Assembly: GCA_032718475.1 (NCBI GenBank)
Contig: JAUCBJ010009009.1
Location: 1-64,000 of the forward strand
Length of the DNA: 64,000 nucleotides
Reading direction: 5' to 3'
Origin: Nemertoderma westbladi
Lineage: Eukaryota > Xenacoelomorpha > Nemertodermatida > Nemertodermatidae
In this document: positions 23,289 through 36,200 of the stretch, one piece after another
Layout of the letters: the number at the start of each line of letters is the position of its first letter
Position numbering within the stretch: the first letter of the stretch is position 1
Made by a program: the position numbers and the translations under genes
Notes under the pieces: generated by a model
Databases searched by the model: none
Told to the model about the DNA's origin: nothing
The model's input: only the letters and a program-made list of their open reading frames with translations

Positions 23289-23612
23289 TTGGGCCCTTCT
23301 GAGGCGTTCTACTACGTTAACCAAGGCGGCGACCCTGGGGTAGACGGTGTAGATGACCAAGAAGAGTTGGAGAACACCAGGGAGGCTATGACCATGATGG
23401 GAATAAACGACTCGGAACAACTCAAGGTGTTCCGCGTTCTATCTTCCATTCTACATCTCGGGAACATCGCCTTCGAGGATCTCGAGAACGACTCCTCTAG
23501 GGTCGTCGATGACGACTTGGCCACCCTCGATATCGTATGCGAACTCCTCGGTATCGATAACGAGCAGCTCCAAGTCTGGATGTGCAATAGGAAGATTCAC
23601 ACAGCTAATGAG
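23282..23612 (+). CDS. MYO5: Class V myosin heavy chain, second coding exon
   Basis: 331 bases, from a one-base codon completion to a phase-0 donor (GCTAATGAG/GTTAGC). It encodes LQLGPSEAFYYVNQGG, GVDDQEELENTREAMTMMGI, LKVFRVLSSILHLGNIAFED, VCELLGIDNEQLQVWMCNRK and IHTANE. This is the myosin motor segment between switch I and switch II (the ILHLGN helix is diagnostic). Joined to exon 1 it makes 387 residues. The next motor exon is expected to contain the SK.EA..ARDALAK segment. It is not found in the remaining 40 kb, so the following intron is very long or the assembly is broken. Confidence 0.93.
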
Positions 23613-23866
23613 GTTAGCAGTTTCTTTGATTCAATAACCCCTTATAATATATTCCCTTCATTATTAATATTTAAACCGCATGAATTTATCTACGTTCAAA
23701 TAGAATCAAACGGGAAGGAATCATCAGCAAGTTAATTTAAATTGATGTTGCGGAATATTTTTTCAATATGTATTGAAATTTATTAAATTTAACTATAATT
23801 GATATGTAACAAAAATGTTTACAAAAAATACTGAAATATAATATATTTTAAAAGAGATTTTATTTA

Positions 23867-24085
23867 TTATTTAAAACAGAACCTATTGTTCTTGAGTCTG
23901 ACCGCATCTCGCAAATGTTTAGTTCCCTTTTTGGTTCGCATATCCGTCCTGTCGATATTCTCCTGAATAGATTCCACAACTTCTCCGTGACTCACGATAA
24001 TCTTGTTAACGTCGCGGACCATATCGGATAGTAACTTAATCGATGTCTCTATTTGGTGTAACTGGGAATGTTCTTTCTTTTTTTG
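23867..24085 (-). CDS. Terminal exon of a syntaxin-like SNARE, no transmembrane segment, His zero layer
   Basis: On the minus strand an acceptor, AATTACGCAG/CAAAAA, opens 72 codons and a TAA that overlaps an AATAAA signal. The product is a Qa-type SNARE helix: LHQIETSIKLLSDMVRDVNK, IIVSHGEVVESIQENI, then KKGTKHLRDAVRLKNNRFCF and a final K. Aligned to syntaxin-1 (LENSIRELHDMF ... ESQGEMIDRIE), the zero-layer Gln is replaced by His (codon CAC). The exon stops exactly where other syntaxins enter the membrane segment. A lone Cys near the end could carry a lipid, but that is only a thought. Upstream exons of this gene are not certain. The exon lies antisense inside the large myosin V intron, 250 bp from myosin exon 2, and shares roughly a third of its residues with the exon at 54,483-54,770. 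Confidence 0.8.
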   Translation of the reverse strand, partial: QKKKEHSQLHQIETSIKLLSDMVRDVNKIIVSHGEVVESIQENIDRTDMRTKKGTKHLRDAVRLKNNRFCFK

Positions 24086-24239
24086 CTGCGTAATTTATAG
24101 ATTTATTGTAATTATTTATTTATTAATAATAATCATAAAGAATATTCTAACAACAAATAAAAAGTATATAGGCATCTACACTGCCGGTGTTTGGCAATAC
24201 ACTGAAATTTTGAGGAATTAACGGACAATGGTTGGCACG
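24086..24239. other. AT-rich junction between the SNARE exon and the 54-bp satellite
   Basis: About 150 bases. It includes the pyrimidine-poor upstream side of the SNARE acceptor and the first GTTACACACTCGTAGGCC partial unit of the satellite. Confidence 0.5.
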
Positions 24240-27200
24240 TGTTACACACTCGTAGGCCAACCTGTAATTGTTTCTGCTCCCATCATTGTGTCTCTGTCTA
24301 CACTGGTAGGCCAACCTGTAATTGTTTCTGCTCCAATCATTGTGTCTCTGTCTACACTGGTAGGCCTACCTGTAATTATTTCTGCTCCAATCATTGTGTC
24401 TCTGTCTACACTGGTAGGCCTACCTGTAATTGTTTCTGCTCCAATCATTGTGACTCTGTCTACACTCGTAGGCCAACCTGTAATTGATTCTGCTCCATTC
24501 ATTATTTCTCTGTCTACACTGGTAGGCCTATCTGTAATTGTTTCTGCTCCAATCGTTGTGAGGTGACTCTGTCTACACTGGTAGGCCTACCTGTAATTGT
24601 TTCTGCTCCAATCGTTGTGACTCTGTCTACACTGGTAGGCCTACCTGTAATTGTTTCTGCTCCGATCATTGTGTCTCTGTCTACACTGGTAGGCCTACCT
24701 GTAATTGTTTCTGCTCCAATCATTGTGACGCTGTCTACACTGGTAGGCCAACCTGTAATTGTTTCTGCTCCAATCATTGTGACTCTGTCTACACTGGTAG
24801 GCCTACCTGTAATTGTTTCTGCTCCAATCATTGTGTCTCTGTCTACACTGGTAGGCCTACCTGTAATTGTTTCTGCTCCAATCATTGTGTCTCTGTCTAC
24901 ACTGGTAGGCCAACCTGTAATTGTTTCTGCTCCAATCATTGTGTCTCTGTCTACACTGGTAGGCCTACCTGTAATTGTTTCTGCTCCAATCATTGTCTCT
25001 GTCTACACTGGTAGGCCTACCTGTAATTGTTTCTGCTCCAATCATTGTGACGCTGTCTACACTGGTAGGCCAACATGTAATTATTTCTGCTCCAATCATT
25101 GTGACTCTGTCTACACTGGTAGGCCTACCTGTAATTGTTTCTGCTCCAATCATTGTGTCTCTGTCTACACTGGTAGGCAAACCTGTAATTGTTTCTGCTC
25201 CAATCATTGTGATTCTGTCTACACTCGTAGGCCTACCTGTAATTGTTTCTGCTCCAATCATTGTGTCTCTGTCTACACTGGTAGGCCTACCTGTAATTGT
25301 TTCTGCTCCAATCATTGTGACTCTGTCTACACTGGTAGGCCAACCTGTAATTGTTTCTGCTCCAATCATTGTGTATCTGTCTACACTAGTAGGCCAACCT
25401 GTAATTATTTCTGCTCCAATCATTGTGACTCTGTCTACACTGGTAGGCCTACCTGTAATTGTTTCTGCTCCAATCATTGTGTCTCTTTCTACACTGGTAG
25501 GCCAACCTGTAATTATTTCTGCTCCAATCATTGTGACTCTGTCTACACTCGTAGGCCAACCTGTAATTGTTTCTGCTCCAATCATTGTGTATCTGTTTAC
25601 ACTAGTAGGGCAACCTGTAATTATTTCTGCTCCAATCATTGTGACTCTGTCTACACTGGTAGGCCTACCTGTAATTGTTTCTGCTCCAATCATTGTGTCT
25701 CTGTGTACACTGGTAGGCCTACCTGTAATTGTTTCTGCTCCAATCATTGTGACGCTGTCTACACTGGTAGGCCAACCTGTAATTGTTTCTGCTCCAATCA
25801 TTGTGACGCTGTCTACACTGGTAGGCCAACCTGTAATTGTTTCTGCTCCAATCATTGTGTCTCTGTCTACACTGGTAGGCCTACCTGTAATTGTTTCTGC
25901 TCCAATCATTGTGTCTCTGTCTACACTGGTAGGCCTACCTGTAATTGTTTCTGCTCCAATCATTGTGACGCTGTCTACACTGGTAGGCCAACCTGTAATT
26001 GTTTCTGCTCCAATCATTGTGACGCTGTCTACACTGGTAGGCCAATCTGTAATTGTTTCTGCTCCAATCATTGTGTCTCTGTCTACACTGGAAGGCCTAC
26101 CTGTAATTGTTTCTGCTCCAATCATTGTGTCTCTGTCTACACTGGTAGGCATACCTGTAATTGTTTCTGCTCCAATCATTGTGTCTCTGTCTACACTGGT
26201 AGGCCTACCTGTAATTGTTTCTGCTCCAATCATTGTGTCTCTGTCTACACTGGTAGGCCAACCTGTAATTGTTTCTGCTCCAATCATTGTGACTCTGTCT
26301 ACACTAGTAGGCCAACCTGTAATTATTTCTGCTCCAATCATTGTGACTCTGTCTACACTCGTAGGCCAACCTGTAATTGTTTCTGCTCCAATCATTGTGT
26401 ATCTGTCTACACTAGTAGGCCAACCTGTAATTATTTCTGCTCCAATCATTGTGACTCTGTCTACACTGGTAGGCCTACCTGTAATTGTTTCTGCTCCAAT
26501 CATTGTGTCTCTGTCTACACTGGTAGGCCTATCTGTAATTGTTTCTGCTCCAATCATTGTGATTCTGTCTACACTGGTAGGCCTACCTGTAATTGTTTCT
26601 GCTCCAATCATTGTGTCTCTGTCTACATTGGTAGGCCTACCTGTAATTGTTTCTGCTCCAATCATTGTGTCTCTGTCTACACTCGTAGGCCAACCTGTAA
26701 TTATTTCTGCTCCAATCATTGTGACTCTGTCTACACTGGTAGGCCTACCTGTAATTGTTTCTGCTCCAATCATTATGTCTCTGTCTACACTGGTAGGCCT
26801 ACCTGTAATTGTTTCTGCTCCAATCATTGTGACTCTGTCTACACTGGTAGGCCTACCTGTAATTGTTTCTGCTCCAATCATTGTTTCTCTGTCAACACTG
26901 AGGCCTACCTGTAATTATTTCTGCTCCAATCATTGTGACTCCGTCTACACTGGTAGGCCAACCTGTAATTGTTTCTGCTCCAATCATTGTGACTCTGTCT
27001 ACACTGGTAGGCCTACCTGTAATTGTTTCTGCTCCAATTGTTGTGACTCTGTCTACACTGGTAGGCCAACCTGTAATTGTTTCTGCTCCAATCATTGTGT
27101 CTCTGTCTACACTCGTAGGCCTACATGTAATTGTTTCTGCTCCAATCATTGTGTCTCTGTCTACACTGGTAGGCCTACCTGTAATTGTTTCTGCTCCAAT

Positions 27201-30200
27201 CATTGTGACTCTGTTTACACTGGTAGGCCTACCTGTAATTGTTTCTGCTCCAATCATTGTGTCTCTGTCTACACTGGTAGGCCTACCTGTAATTGTTTCT
27301 GCTCCAATCATTGTGACTCTGTCTACACTGGTAGGCCTACCTGTAATTGTTTCTGCTCCAATCATTGTGACTCTGTCAACACTGGTAGGCCTACCTGTAA
27401 TTGTTTCTGCTCCAATCATTGTGTCTCTGTCTACACTCGTAGGCCTACCTGTAATTGTTTCTGCTCCAATCATTGTGTCTCTGTCTACACTGGTAGGCCT
27501 ACCTGTAATTGTTTCTGCTCCAATCATTGTGACTCTGTTTACACTGGTAGGCCTACCTGTAATTGTTTCTGCTCCAATCATTGTGTCTCTGTCTACACTG
27601 GTAGGCCTACCTGTAATTGTTTCTGCTCCAATCATTGTGACTCTGTCAACACTGGTAGGCCTACCTGTAATTGTTTCTGCTCCAATCATTGTGTCTCTGT
27701 CTACACTCGTAGGCCTACCTGTAATTGTTTCTGCTCCAATCATTGTGTCTCTGTCTACACTGGTAGGCCTACCTGTAATTGTTTCTGCTCCAATCATTGT
27801 GACTCTGTTTACACTGGTAGGCCTACCTGTAATTGTTTCTGCTCCAATCATTGTGTCTCTGTCTACACTGGTAGGCCTACCTGTAATTGTTTCTGCTCCA
27901 ATCATTGTCTCTGTCTACACTGGTAGGCCTACCTGTAATTGTTTCTGCTCCAATCATTGTGACGCTGTCTACACTGGTAGGCCAACCTGTAATTATTTCT
28001 GCTCCAATCATTGTGACTCTGTCTACACTGGTAGGCCTACCTGTAATTGTTTCTGCTCCAATCATTGTGTCTCTGTCTACACTGGTAGGCAAACCTGTAA
28101 TTGTTTCTGCTCCAATCATTGTGATTCTGTCTACACTCGTAGGCCTACCTGTAATTGTTTCTGCTCCAATCATTGTGTCTCTGTCTACACTGGTAGGCCT
28201 ACCTGTAATTGTTTCTGCTCCAATCATTGTGACTCTGTCTACACTGGTAGGCCAACCTGTAATTGTTTCTGCTCCAATCATTGTGTATCTGTCTACACTA
28301 GTAGGCCAACCTGTAATTATTTCTGCTCCAATCATTGTGACTCTGTCTACACTGGTAGGCCTACCTGTAATTGTTTCTGCTCCAATCATTGTGTCTCTTT
28401 CTACACTGGTAGGCCAACCTGTAATTATTTCTGCTCCAATCATTGTGACTCTGTCTACACTCGTAGGCCAACCTGTAATTGTTTCTGCTCCAATCATTGT
28501 GTATCTGTTTACACTAGTAGGGCAACCTGTAATTATTTCTGCTCCAATCATTGTGACTCTGTCTACACTGGTAGGCCTACCTGTAATTGTTTCTGCTCCA
28601 ATCATTGTGTCTCTGTGTACACTGGTAGGCCTACCTGTAATTGTTTCTGCTCCAATCATTGTGACGCTGTCTACACTGGTAGGCCAACCTGTAATTGTTT
28701 CTGCTCCAATCATTGTGACGCTGTCTACACTGGTAGGCCAACCTGTAATTGTTTCTGCTCCAATCATTGTGTCTCTGTCTACACTGGTAGGCCTACCTGT
28801 AATTGTTTCTGCTCCAATCATTGTGTCTCTGTCTACACTGGTAGGCCTACCTGTAATTGTTTCTGCTCCAATCATTGTGACGCTGTCTACACTGGTAGGC
28901 CAACCTGTAATTGTTTCTGCTCCAATCATTGTGACGCTGTCTACACTGGTAGGCCAATCTGTAATTGTTTCTGCTCCAATCATTGTGTCTCTGTCTACAC
29001 TGGAAGGCCTACCTGTAATTGTTTCTGCTCCAATCATTGTGTCTCTGTCTACACTGGTAGGCATACCTGTAATTGTTTCTGCTCCAATCATTGTGTCTCT
29101 GTCTACACTGGTAGGCCTACCTGTAATTGTTTCTGCTCCAATCATTGTGTCTCTGTCTACACTGGTAGGCCAACCTGTAATTGTTTCTGCTCCAATCATT
29201 GTGACTCTGTCTACACTAGTAGGCCAACCTGTAATTATTTCTGCTCCAATCATTGTGACTCTGTCTACACTCGTAGGCCAACCTGTAATTGTTTCTGCTC
29301 CAATCATTGTGTATCTGTCTACACTAGTAGGCCAACCTGTAATTATTTCTGCTCCAATCATTGTGACTCTGTCTACACTGGTAGGCCTACCTGTAATTGT
29401 TTCTGCTCCAATCATTGTGTCTCTGTCTACACTGGTAGGCCTATCTGTAATTGTTTCTGCTCCAATCATTGTGATTCTGTCTACACTGGTAGGCCTACCT
29501 GTAATTGTTTCTGCTCCAATCATTGTGTCTCTGTCTACATTGGTAGGCCTACCTGTAATTGTTTCTGCTCCAATCATTGTGTCTCTGTCTACACTCGTAG
29601 GCCAACCTGTAATTATTTCTGCTCCAATCATTGTGACTCTGTCTACACTGGTAGGCCTACCTGTAATTGTTTCTGCTCCAATCATTGTGTCTCTGTCTAC
29701 ACTGGTAGGCCTACCTGTAATTGTTTCTGCTCCAATCATTGTGACTCTGTCTACACTGGTAGGCCTACCTGTAATTGTTTCTGCTCCAATCATTGTTTCT
29801 CTGTCAACACTGAGGCCTACCTGTAATTATTTCTGCTCCAATCATTGTGACTCCGTCTACACTGGTAGGCCAACCTGTAATTGTTTCTGCTCCAATCATT
29901 GTGACTCTGTCTACACTGGTAGGCCTACCTGTAATTGTTTCTGCTCCAATTGTTGTGACTCTGTCTACACTGGTAGGCCAACCTGTAATTGTTTCTGCTC
30001 CAATCATTGTGTCTCTGTCTACACTCGTAGGCCTACATGTAATTGTTTCTGCTCCAATCATTGTGTCTCTGTCTACACTGGTAGGCCTACCTGTAATTGT
30101 TTCTGCTCCAATCATTGTGACTCTGTTTACACTGGTAGGCCTACCTGTAATTGTTTCTGCTCCAATCATTGTGTCTCTGTCTACACTGGTAGGCCTACCT

Positions 30201-33200
30201 GTAATTGTTTCTGCTCCAATCATTGTGACTCTGTCTACACTGGTAGGCCTACCTGTAATTGTTTCTGCTCCAATCATTGTGACTCTGTCAACACTGGTAG
30301 GCCTACCTGTAATTGTTTCTGCTCCAATCATTGTGTCTCTGTCTACACTCGTAGGCCTACCTGTAATTGTTTCTGCTCCAATCATTGTGTCTCTGTCTAC
30401 ACTGGTAGGCCTACCTGTAATTGTTTCTGCTCCAATCATTGTGACTCTGTTTACACTGGTAGGCCTACCTGTAATTGTTTCTGCTCCAATCATTGTGTCT
30501 CTGTCTACACTGGTAGGCCTACCTGTAATTGTTTCTGCTCCAATCATTGTGACTCTGTCAACACTGGTAGGCCTACCTGTAATTGTTTCTGCTCCAATCG
30601 TTGTGACTCTGTCTCCACTGGTAGGCCTACCTGTAATTATTTCTGCTCCAATCATTGTGACTCTGTCTACACTGGTAGGCCTACCTGTAATTGTTTCTGC
30701 TCCAATCATTGTGACTCTGTCAACACTGGTAGGCCTACCTGTAATTGTTTCTGCTCCAATCGTTGTGACTCTGTCAACACTGGTAGGCCTACCTGTAATT
30801 GTTTCTGCTCCAATCATTGTGTCTCTGTCTACACTCGTAGGCCTACCTGTAATTGTTTCTGCTCCAATCATTGTGTCTCTGTCTACACTGGTAGGCCTAC
30901 CTGTAATTGTTTCTGCTCCAATCATTGTGACTCTGTTTACACTGGTAGGCCTACCTGTAATTGTTTCTGCTCCAATCATTGTGTCTCTGTCTACACTGGT
31001 AGGCCTACCTGTAATTGTTTCTGCTCCAATCATTGACTCTGTCAACACTGGTAGGCCTACCTGTAATTGTTTCTGCTCCAATCGTTGTGACTCTGTCTAC
31101 ACTGGTAGGCCTACCTGTAATTATTTCTGCTCCAATCATTGTGACTCTGTCTACACTGGTAGGCCTACCTGTAATTGTTTCTGCTCCAATCATTGTGACT
31201 CTGTCTACACTAGTAGGCCAACCTGTAATTATTTCTGCTCCAATCATTGTGACTCTGTCTACACTCGTAGGCCAACCTGTAATTATTTCTGCTCCAATCA
31301 TTGTGACTCTGTCTACACTGGTAGGCCTACCTGTAATTGTTTCTGCTCCAATCATTGTGTCTCTGTCTACACTGGTAGGCCTACCTGTAATTGTTTCTGC
31401 TCCAATCATTGTGACTCTGTTTACACTGGTATGCCTACCTGTAATTGTTTCTGCTCCAATCATTGTGTCTCTGTCTACACTGGTAGGCCTACCTGTACTT
31501 GTTTCTGCTCCAATCATTGTGACTCTGTCAACACTGGTAGGCCTACCTGTAATTGTTTCTGCTCCAATCGTTGTGACTCTGTCTACACTGGTAGGCCTAC
31601 CTGTAATTATTTCTGCTCCAATCATTGTGACTCTGTCTACACTGGTAGGCCTACCTGTAATGGTTTCTGCTCCAATCATTGTGACTCTGTCTACACTGGT
31701 AGGCCTACCTGTAATTGTTTCTGCTCCAATCATTGTGTCTCTGTCTTCACTGGTAGGCCTACCTGTAATTGTTTCTGCTCCAATCATTGTGACTCTGTCT
31801 ACACTGGTAGGCCTACCTGTAATTGTTTCTGCTCCAATCATTGTGTCTCTGTCTACACTCGTAGGCCTACCTGTAATTGTTTCTGCTCCAATCATTGTGT
31901 CTCTGTCTACACTGGTAGGCCTACCTGTAATTGTTTCTGCTCCAATCATTGTGACTCTGTCTACACTGGTAGGCCTACCTGTAATTGTTTCTGCTCCAAT
32001 CATTGTTTCTCTGTCAACACTGAGGCCTACATGTAATTATTTCTGCTCCAATCATTGTGACTCTGTCTACACTGGTAGGCCAACCTGTAATTGTTTCTGC
32101 TCCAATCATTGTGACTCTGTCTACACTGGTAGGCCTACCTGTAATTGTTTCTGCTCCAATCGTTGTGACTCTGTCTACACTGGTAGGCCAACCTGTAATT
32201 GTTTCTGCTCCAATCATTGTGTCTCTGTCTACACTCGTAGGCCTACATGTAATTGTTTCTGCTCCAATCATTGTGTCTCTGTCTACACTGGTAGGCCTAC
32301 CTGTAATTGTTTCTGCTCCAATCATTGTGACTCTGTTTACACTGGTAGGCCTACCTGTAATTGTTTCTGCTCCAATCATTGTGTCTCTGTCTACACTGGT
32401 AGGCCTACCTGTAATTGTTTCTGCTCCAATCATTGTGACTCTGTCTACACTGGTAGGCCTACCTGTAATTGTTTCTGCTCCAATCATTGTGACTCTGTCA
32501 ACACTGGTAGGCCTACCTGTAATTGTTTCTGCTCCAATCATTGTGACTCTGTCTACACTGGTAGGCCAACCTGTAATTGTTTCTGCTCCAATCATTGTGA
32601 CTCTGTCTACACTGGTAGGCCTACCAGTAATTGTTTCTGCTCCAATCGTTGTGACTCTGTCTACACTGGTAGGCCAACCTGTAATTGTTTCTGCTCCAAT
32701 CATTGTGTCTCTGTCTACACTCGTAGGCCTACATGTAATTGTTTCTGCTCCATTCATTGTGTCTCTGTCTACACTGGTAGGCCTACCTGTAATTGTTTCT
32801 GCTCCAATCATTGTGACTCTGTTTACACTGGTAGGCCTACCTGTAATTGTTTCTGCTCCAATCATTGTGTCTCTGTCTACACTCGTAGGCCTACCTGTAA
32901 TTGTTTCTGCTCCAATCATTGTGTCTCTGTCTACACTGGTAGGCCTACCTGTAATTGTTTCTGCTCCAATCATTGTGACTCTGTTTACACTGGTAGGCCT
33001 ACCTGTAATTGTTTCTGCTCCAATCATTGTGTCTCTGTCTACACTGGTAGGCCTACCTGTAATTGTTTCTGCTCCAATCGTTGTGACTCTGTCTACACTG
33101 GTAGGCCTACCTGTAATTGATTCTGCTCCATTCATTATGTCTCTGTCTACACTGGTAGGCCTTCCTGTAATTGTTTCTGCTCCAATCATTGTGTCTCTGT

Positions 33201-36200
33201 CTACACTGGTAGGCCTACCTGTAATTGTTTCTGCTCCAATCATTGTGACTCTGTCTACACTGGTAGGCCTACCTGTAATTGTTTCTGCTCCAATCATTGT
33301 GACGCTGTCTACACTGGTAGGCCTACCTGTAATTGTTTCTGCTCCAATCATTGTGACGCTGTCTACACTGGTAGGCCAACCTGTAATTGTTTCTGCTCCA
33401 ATCATTGTGACGCTGTCTACACTGGTAGGCCTACCTGTAATTGTTTCTGCTCCAATCGTTGTGACTCTGTCTACACTGGTAGGCCTACCTGTAATTGTTT
33501 CTGCTCCAATCATTGTGACGCTGTCTACACTGGTAGGCCTACCTGTAATTGCTTCTGCTCCAATCATTGTGACGCTGTCTACACTGGTAGGCCTACCTGT
33601 AATTGTTTCTGCTCCAATCATTGTGTCTCTGTCTACACTCGTAGGCCTACCTGTAATTGTTTCTGCTCCAATCATTGTGTCTCTGTCTACACTGGTAGGC
33701 CTACCTGTAATTGTTTCTGCTCCAATCATTGTGACGCTGTCTACACTCGTAGGCCTACCTGTAATTGTTTCTGCTCCAATCATTGTGTCTCTGTCTACAC
33801 TGGTAGGCCTACCTGTAATTGTTTCTGCTCCAATCATTGTGACTCTGTCTACACTCGTAGGCCAACCTGTAATTGATTCTGCTCCATTCATTATGTCTCT
33901 GTCTACACTGGTAGGCCTACCTGTAATTGTTTCTGCTCCAATCGTTGTGAGGTGACTCTGTCTACACTGGTAGGCCTACCTGTAATTGTTTCTGCTCCCA
34001 TCATTGTGTCTCTGTCTACACTCGTAGGCCAACCTGTAATTGATTCTGCTCCATTCATTATGTCTCTGTCTACACTGGTAGGCCTACCTGTAATTGTTTC
34101 TGCTCCAATCATTGTGTCTCTGTCTACACTGGTAGGCCTACCTGTAATTGTTTCTGCTCCAATCATTGTGACTCTGTCTACACTGGTAGGCCTACCTGTA
34201 ATTGTTTCTGCTCCAATCATTGTGACGCTGTCTACACTGGTAGGCCTACCTGTAATTGTTTCTGCTCCAATCATTGTGACGCTGTCTACACTGGTAGGCC
34301 AACCTGTAATTGTTTCTGCTCCAATCATTGTGACGCTGTCTACACTGGTAGGCCTACCTGTAATTGTTTCTGCTCCAATCGTTGTGACTCTGTCTACACT
34401 GGTAGGCCTACCTGTAATTGTTTCTGCTCCAATCATTGTGACGCTGTCTACAATGGTAGGCCTACCTGTAATTGTTTCTGCTCCAATCATTGTGACGCTG
34501 TCTACACTGGTAGGCCTACCTGTAATTGTTTCTGCTCCAATCATTGTGTCTCTGTCTACACTCGTAGGCCTACCTGTAATTGTTTCTGCTCCAATCATTG
34601 TGTCTCTTTCTACACTGGTAGGCCTACCTGTAATTGTTTCTGCTCCAATCATTGTGACGCTGTCTACACTGGTAGGCCAACCTGTAATTGTTTCTGCTCC
34701 AATCATTGTGACTCTGTCTACACTAGTAGGCCAACCTGTAATTATTTCTGCTCCAATCATTGTGACTCTGTCTACACTCGTAGGCCAACCTGTAATTGTT
34801 TCTGCTCCAATCATTGTGTATCTGTCTACACTAGTAGGCCAACCTGTAATTATTTCTGCTCCAATCATTGTGACTCTGTCTACACTGGTAGGCCTACCTG
34901 TAATTGTTTCTGCTCCAATCATTGTGTCTCTGTCTACACTGGTAGGCCTACCTGTAATTGTTTCTGCTCCAATCATTGTGTCTCTGTCTACACTGGTAGG
35001 CCTACCTGTAATTGTTTCTGCTCCAATCATTGTGTATCTGTCTACACTAGTAGGCCAACCTGTAATTATTTCTGCTCCAATCATTGTGACTCTGTCTACA
35101 CTGGTAGGCCTACCTGTAATTGTTTCTGCTCCAATCATTGTGTCTCTGTCTACACTGGTAGGCCTACCTGTAATTGTTTCTGCTCCAATCATTGTGTCTC
35201 TGTCTACACTGGTAGGCCTACCTGTAATTGTTTCTGCTCCAATCATTGTGACGCTGTCTACACTGGTAGGCCAACCTGTAATTGTTTCTGCTCCAATCAT
35301 TGTGTCTCTGTCTACACTGGTAGGCCTACCTGTAATTGTTTCTGCTCCAATCATTGTGTCTCTGTCTACACTGGTAGGCCTACCTGTAATTGTTTCTGCT
35401 CCAATCATTGTGTCTCTGTCTACACTGGTAGGCCTACCTGTAATTGTTTCTGCTCCGATCATTGTGTCTCTGTCTACACTGGTAGGCCTACCTGTAATTG
35501 TTTCTGCTCCAATCATTGTGACGCTGTCTACACTGGTAGGCCAACCTGTAATTGTTTCTGCTCCAATCATTGTGACTCTGTCTACACTGGTAGGCCTACC
35601 TGTAATTGTTTCTGCTCCAATCATTGTGTCTCTGTCTACACTGGTAGGCCTACCTGTAATTGTTTCTGCTCCAATCATTGTGTCTCTGTCTACACTGGTA
35701 GGCCAACCTGTAATTGTTTCTGCTCCAATCATTGTGTCTCTGTCTACACTGGTAGGCCTACCTGTAATTGTTTCTGCTCCAATCATTGTCTCTGTCTACA
35801 CTGGTAGGCCTACCTGTAATTGTTTCTGCTCCAATCATTGTGACGCTGTCTACACTGGTAGGCCAACCTGTAATTATTTCTGCTCCAATCATTGTGACTC
35901 TGTCTACACTGGTAGGCCTACCTGTAATTGTTTCTGCTCCAATCATTGTGTCTCTGTCTACACTGGTAGGCAAACCTGTAATTGTTTCTGCTCCAATCAT
36001 TGTGATTCTGTCTACACTCGTAGGCCTACCTGTAATTGTTTCTGCTCCAATCATTGTGTCTCTGTCTACACTGGTAGGCCTACCTGTAATTGTTTCTGCT
36101 CCAATCATTGTGACTCTGTCTACACTGGTAGGCCAACCTGTAATTGTTTCTGCTCCAATCATTGTGTATCTGTCTACACTAGTAGGCCAACCTGTAATTA

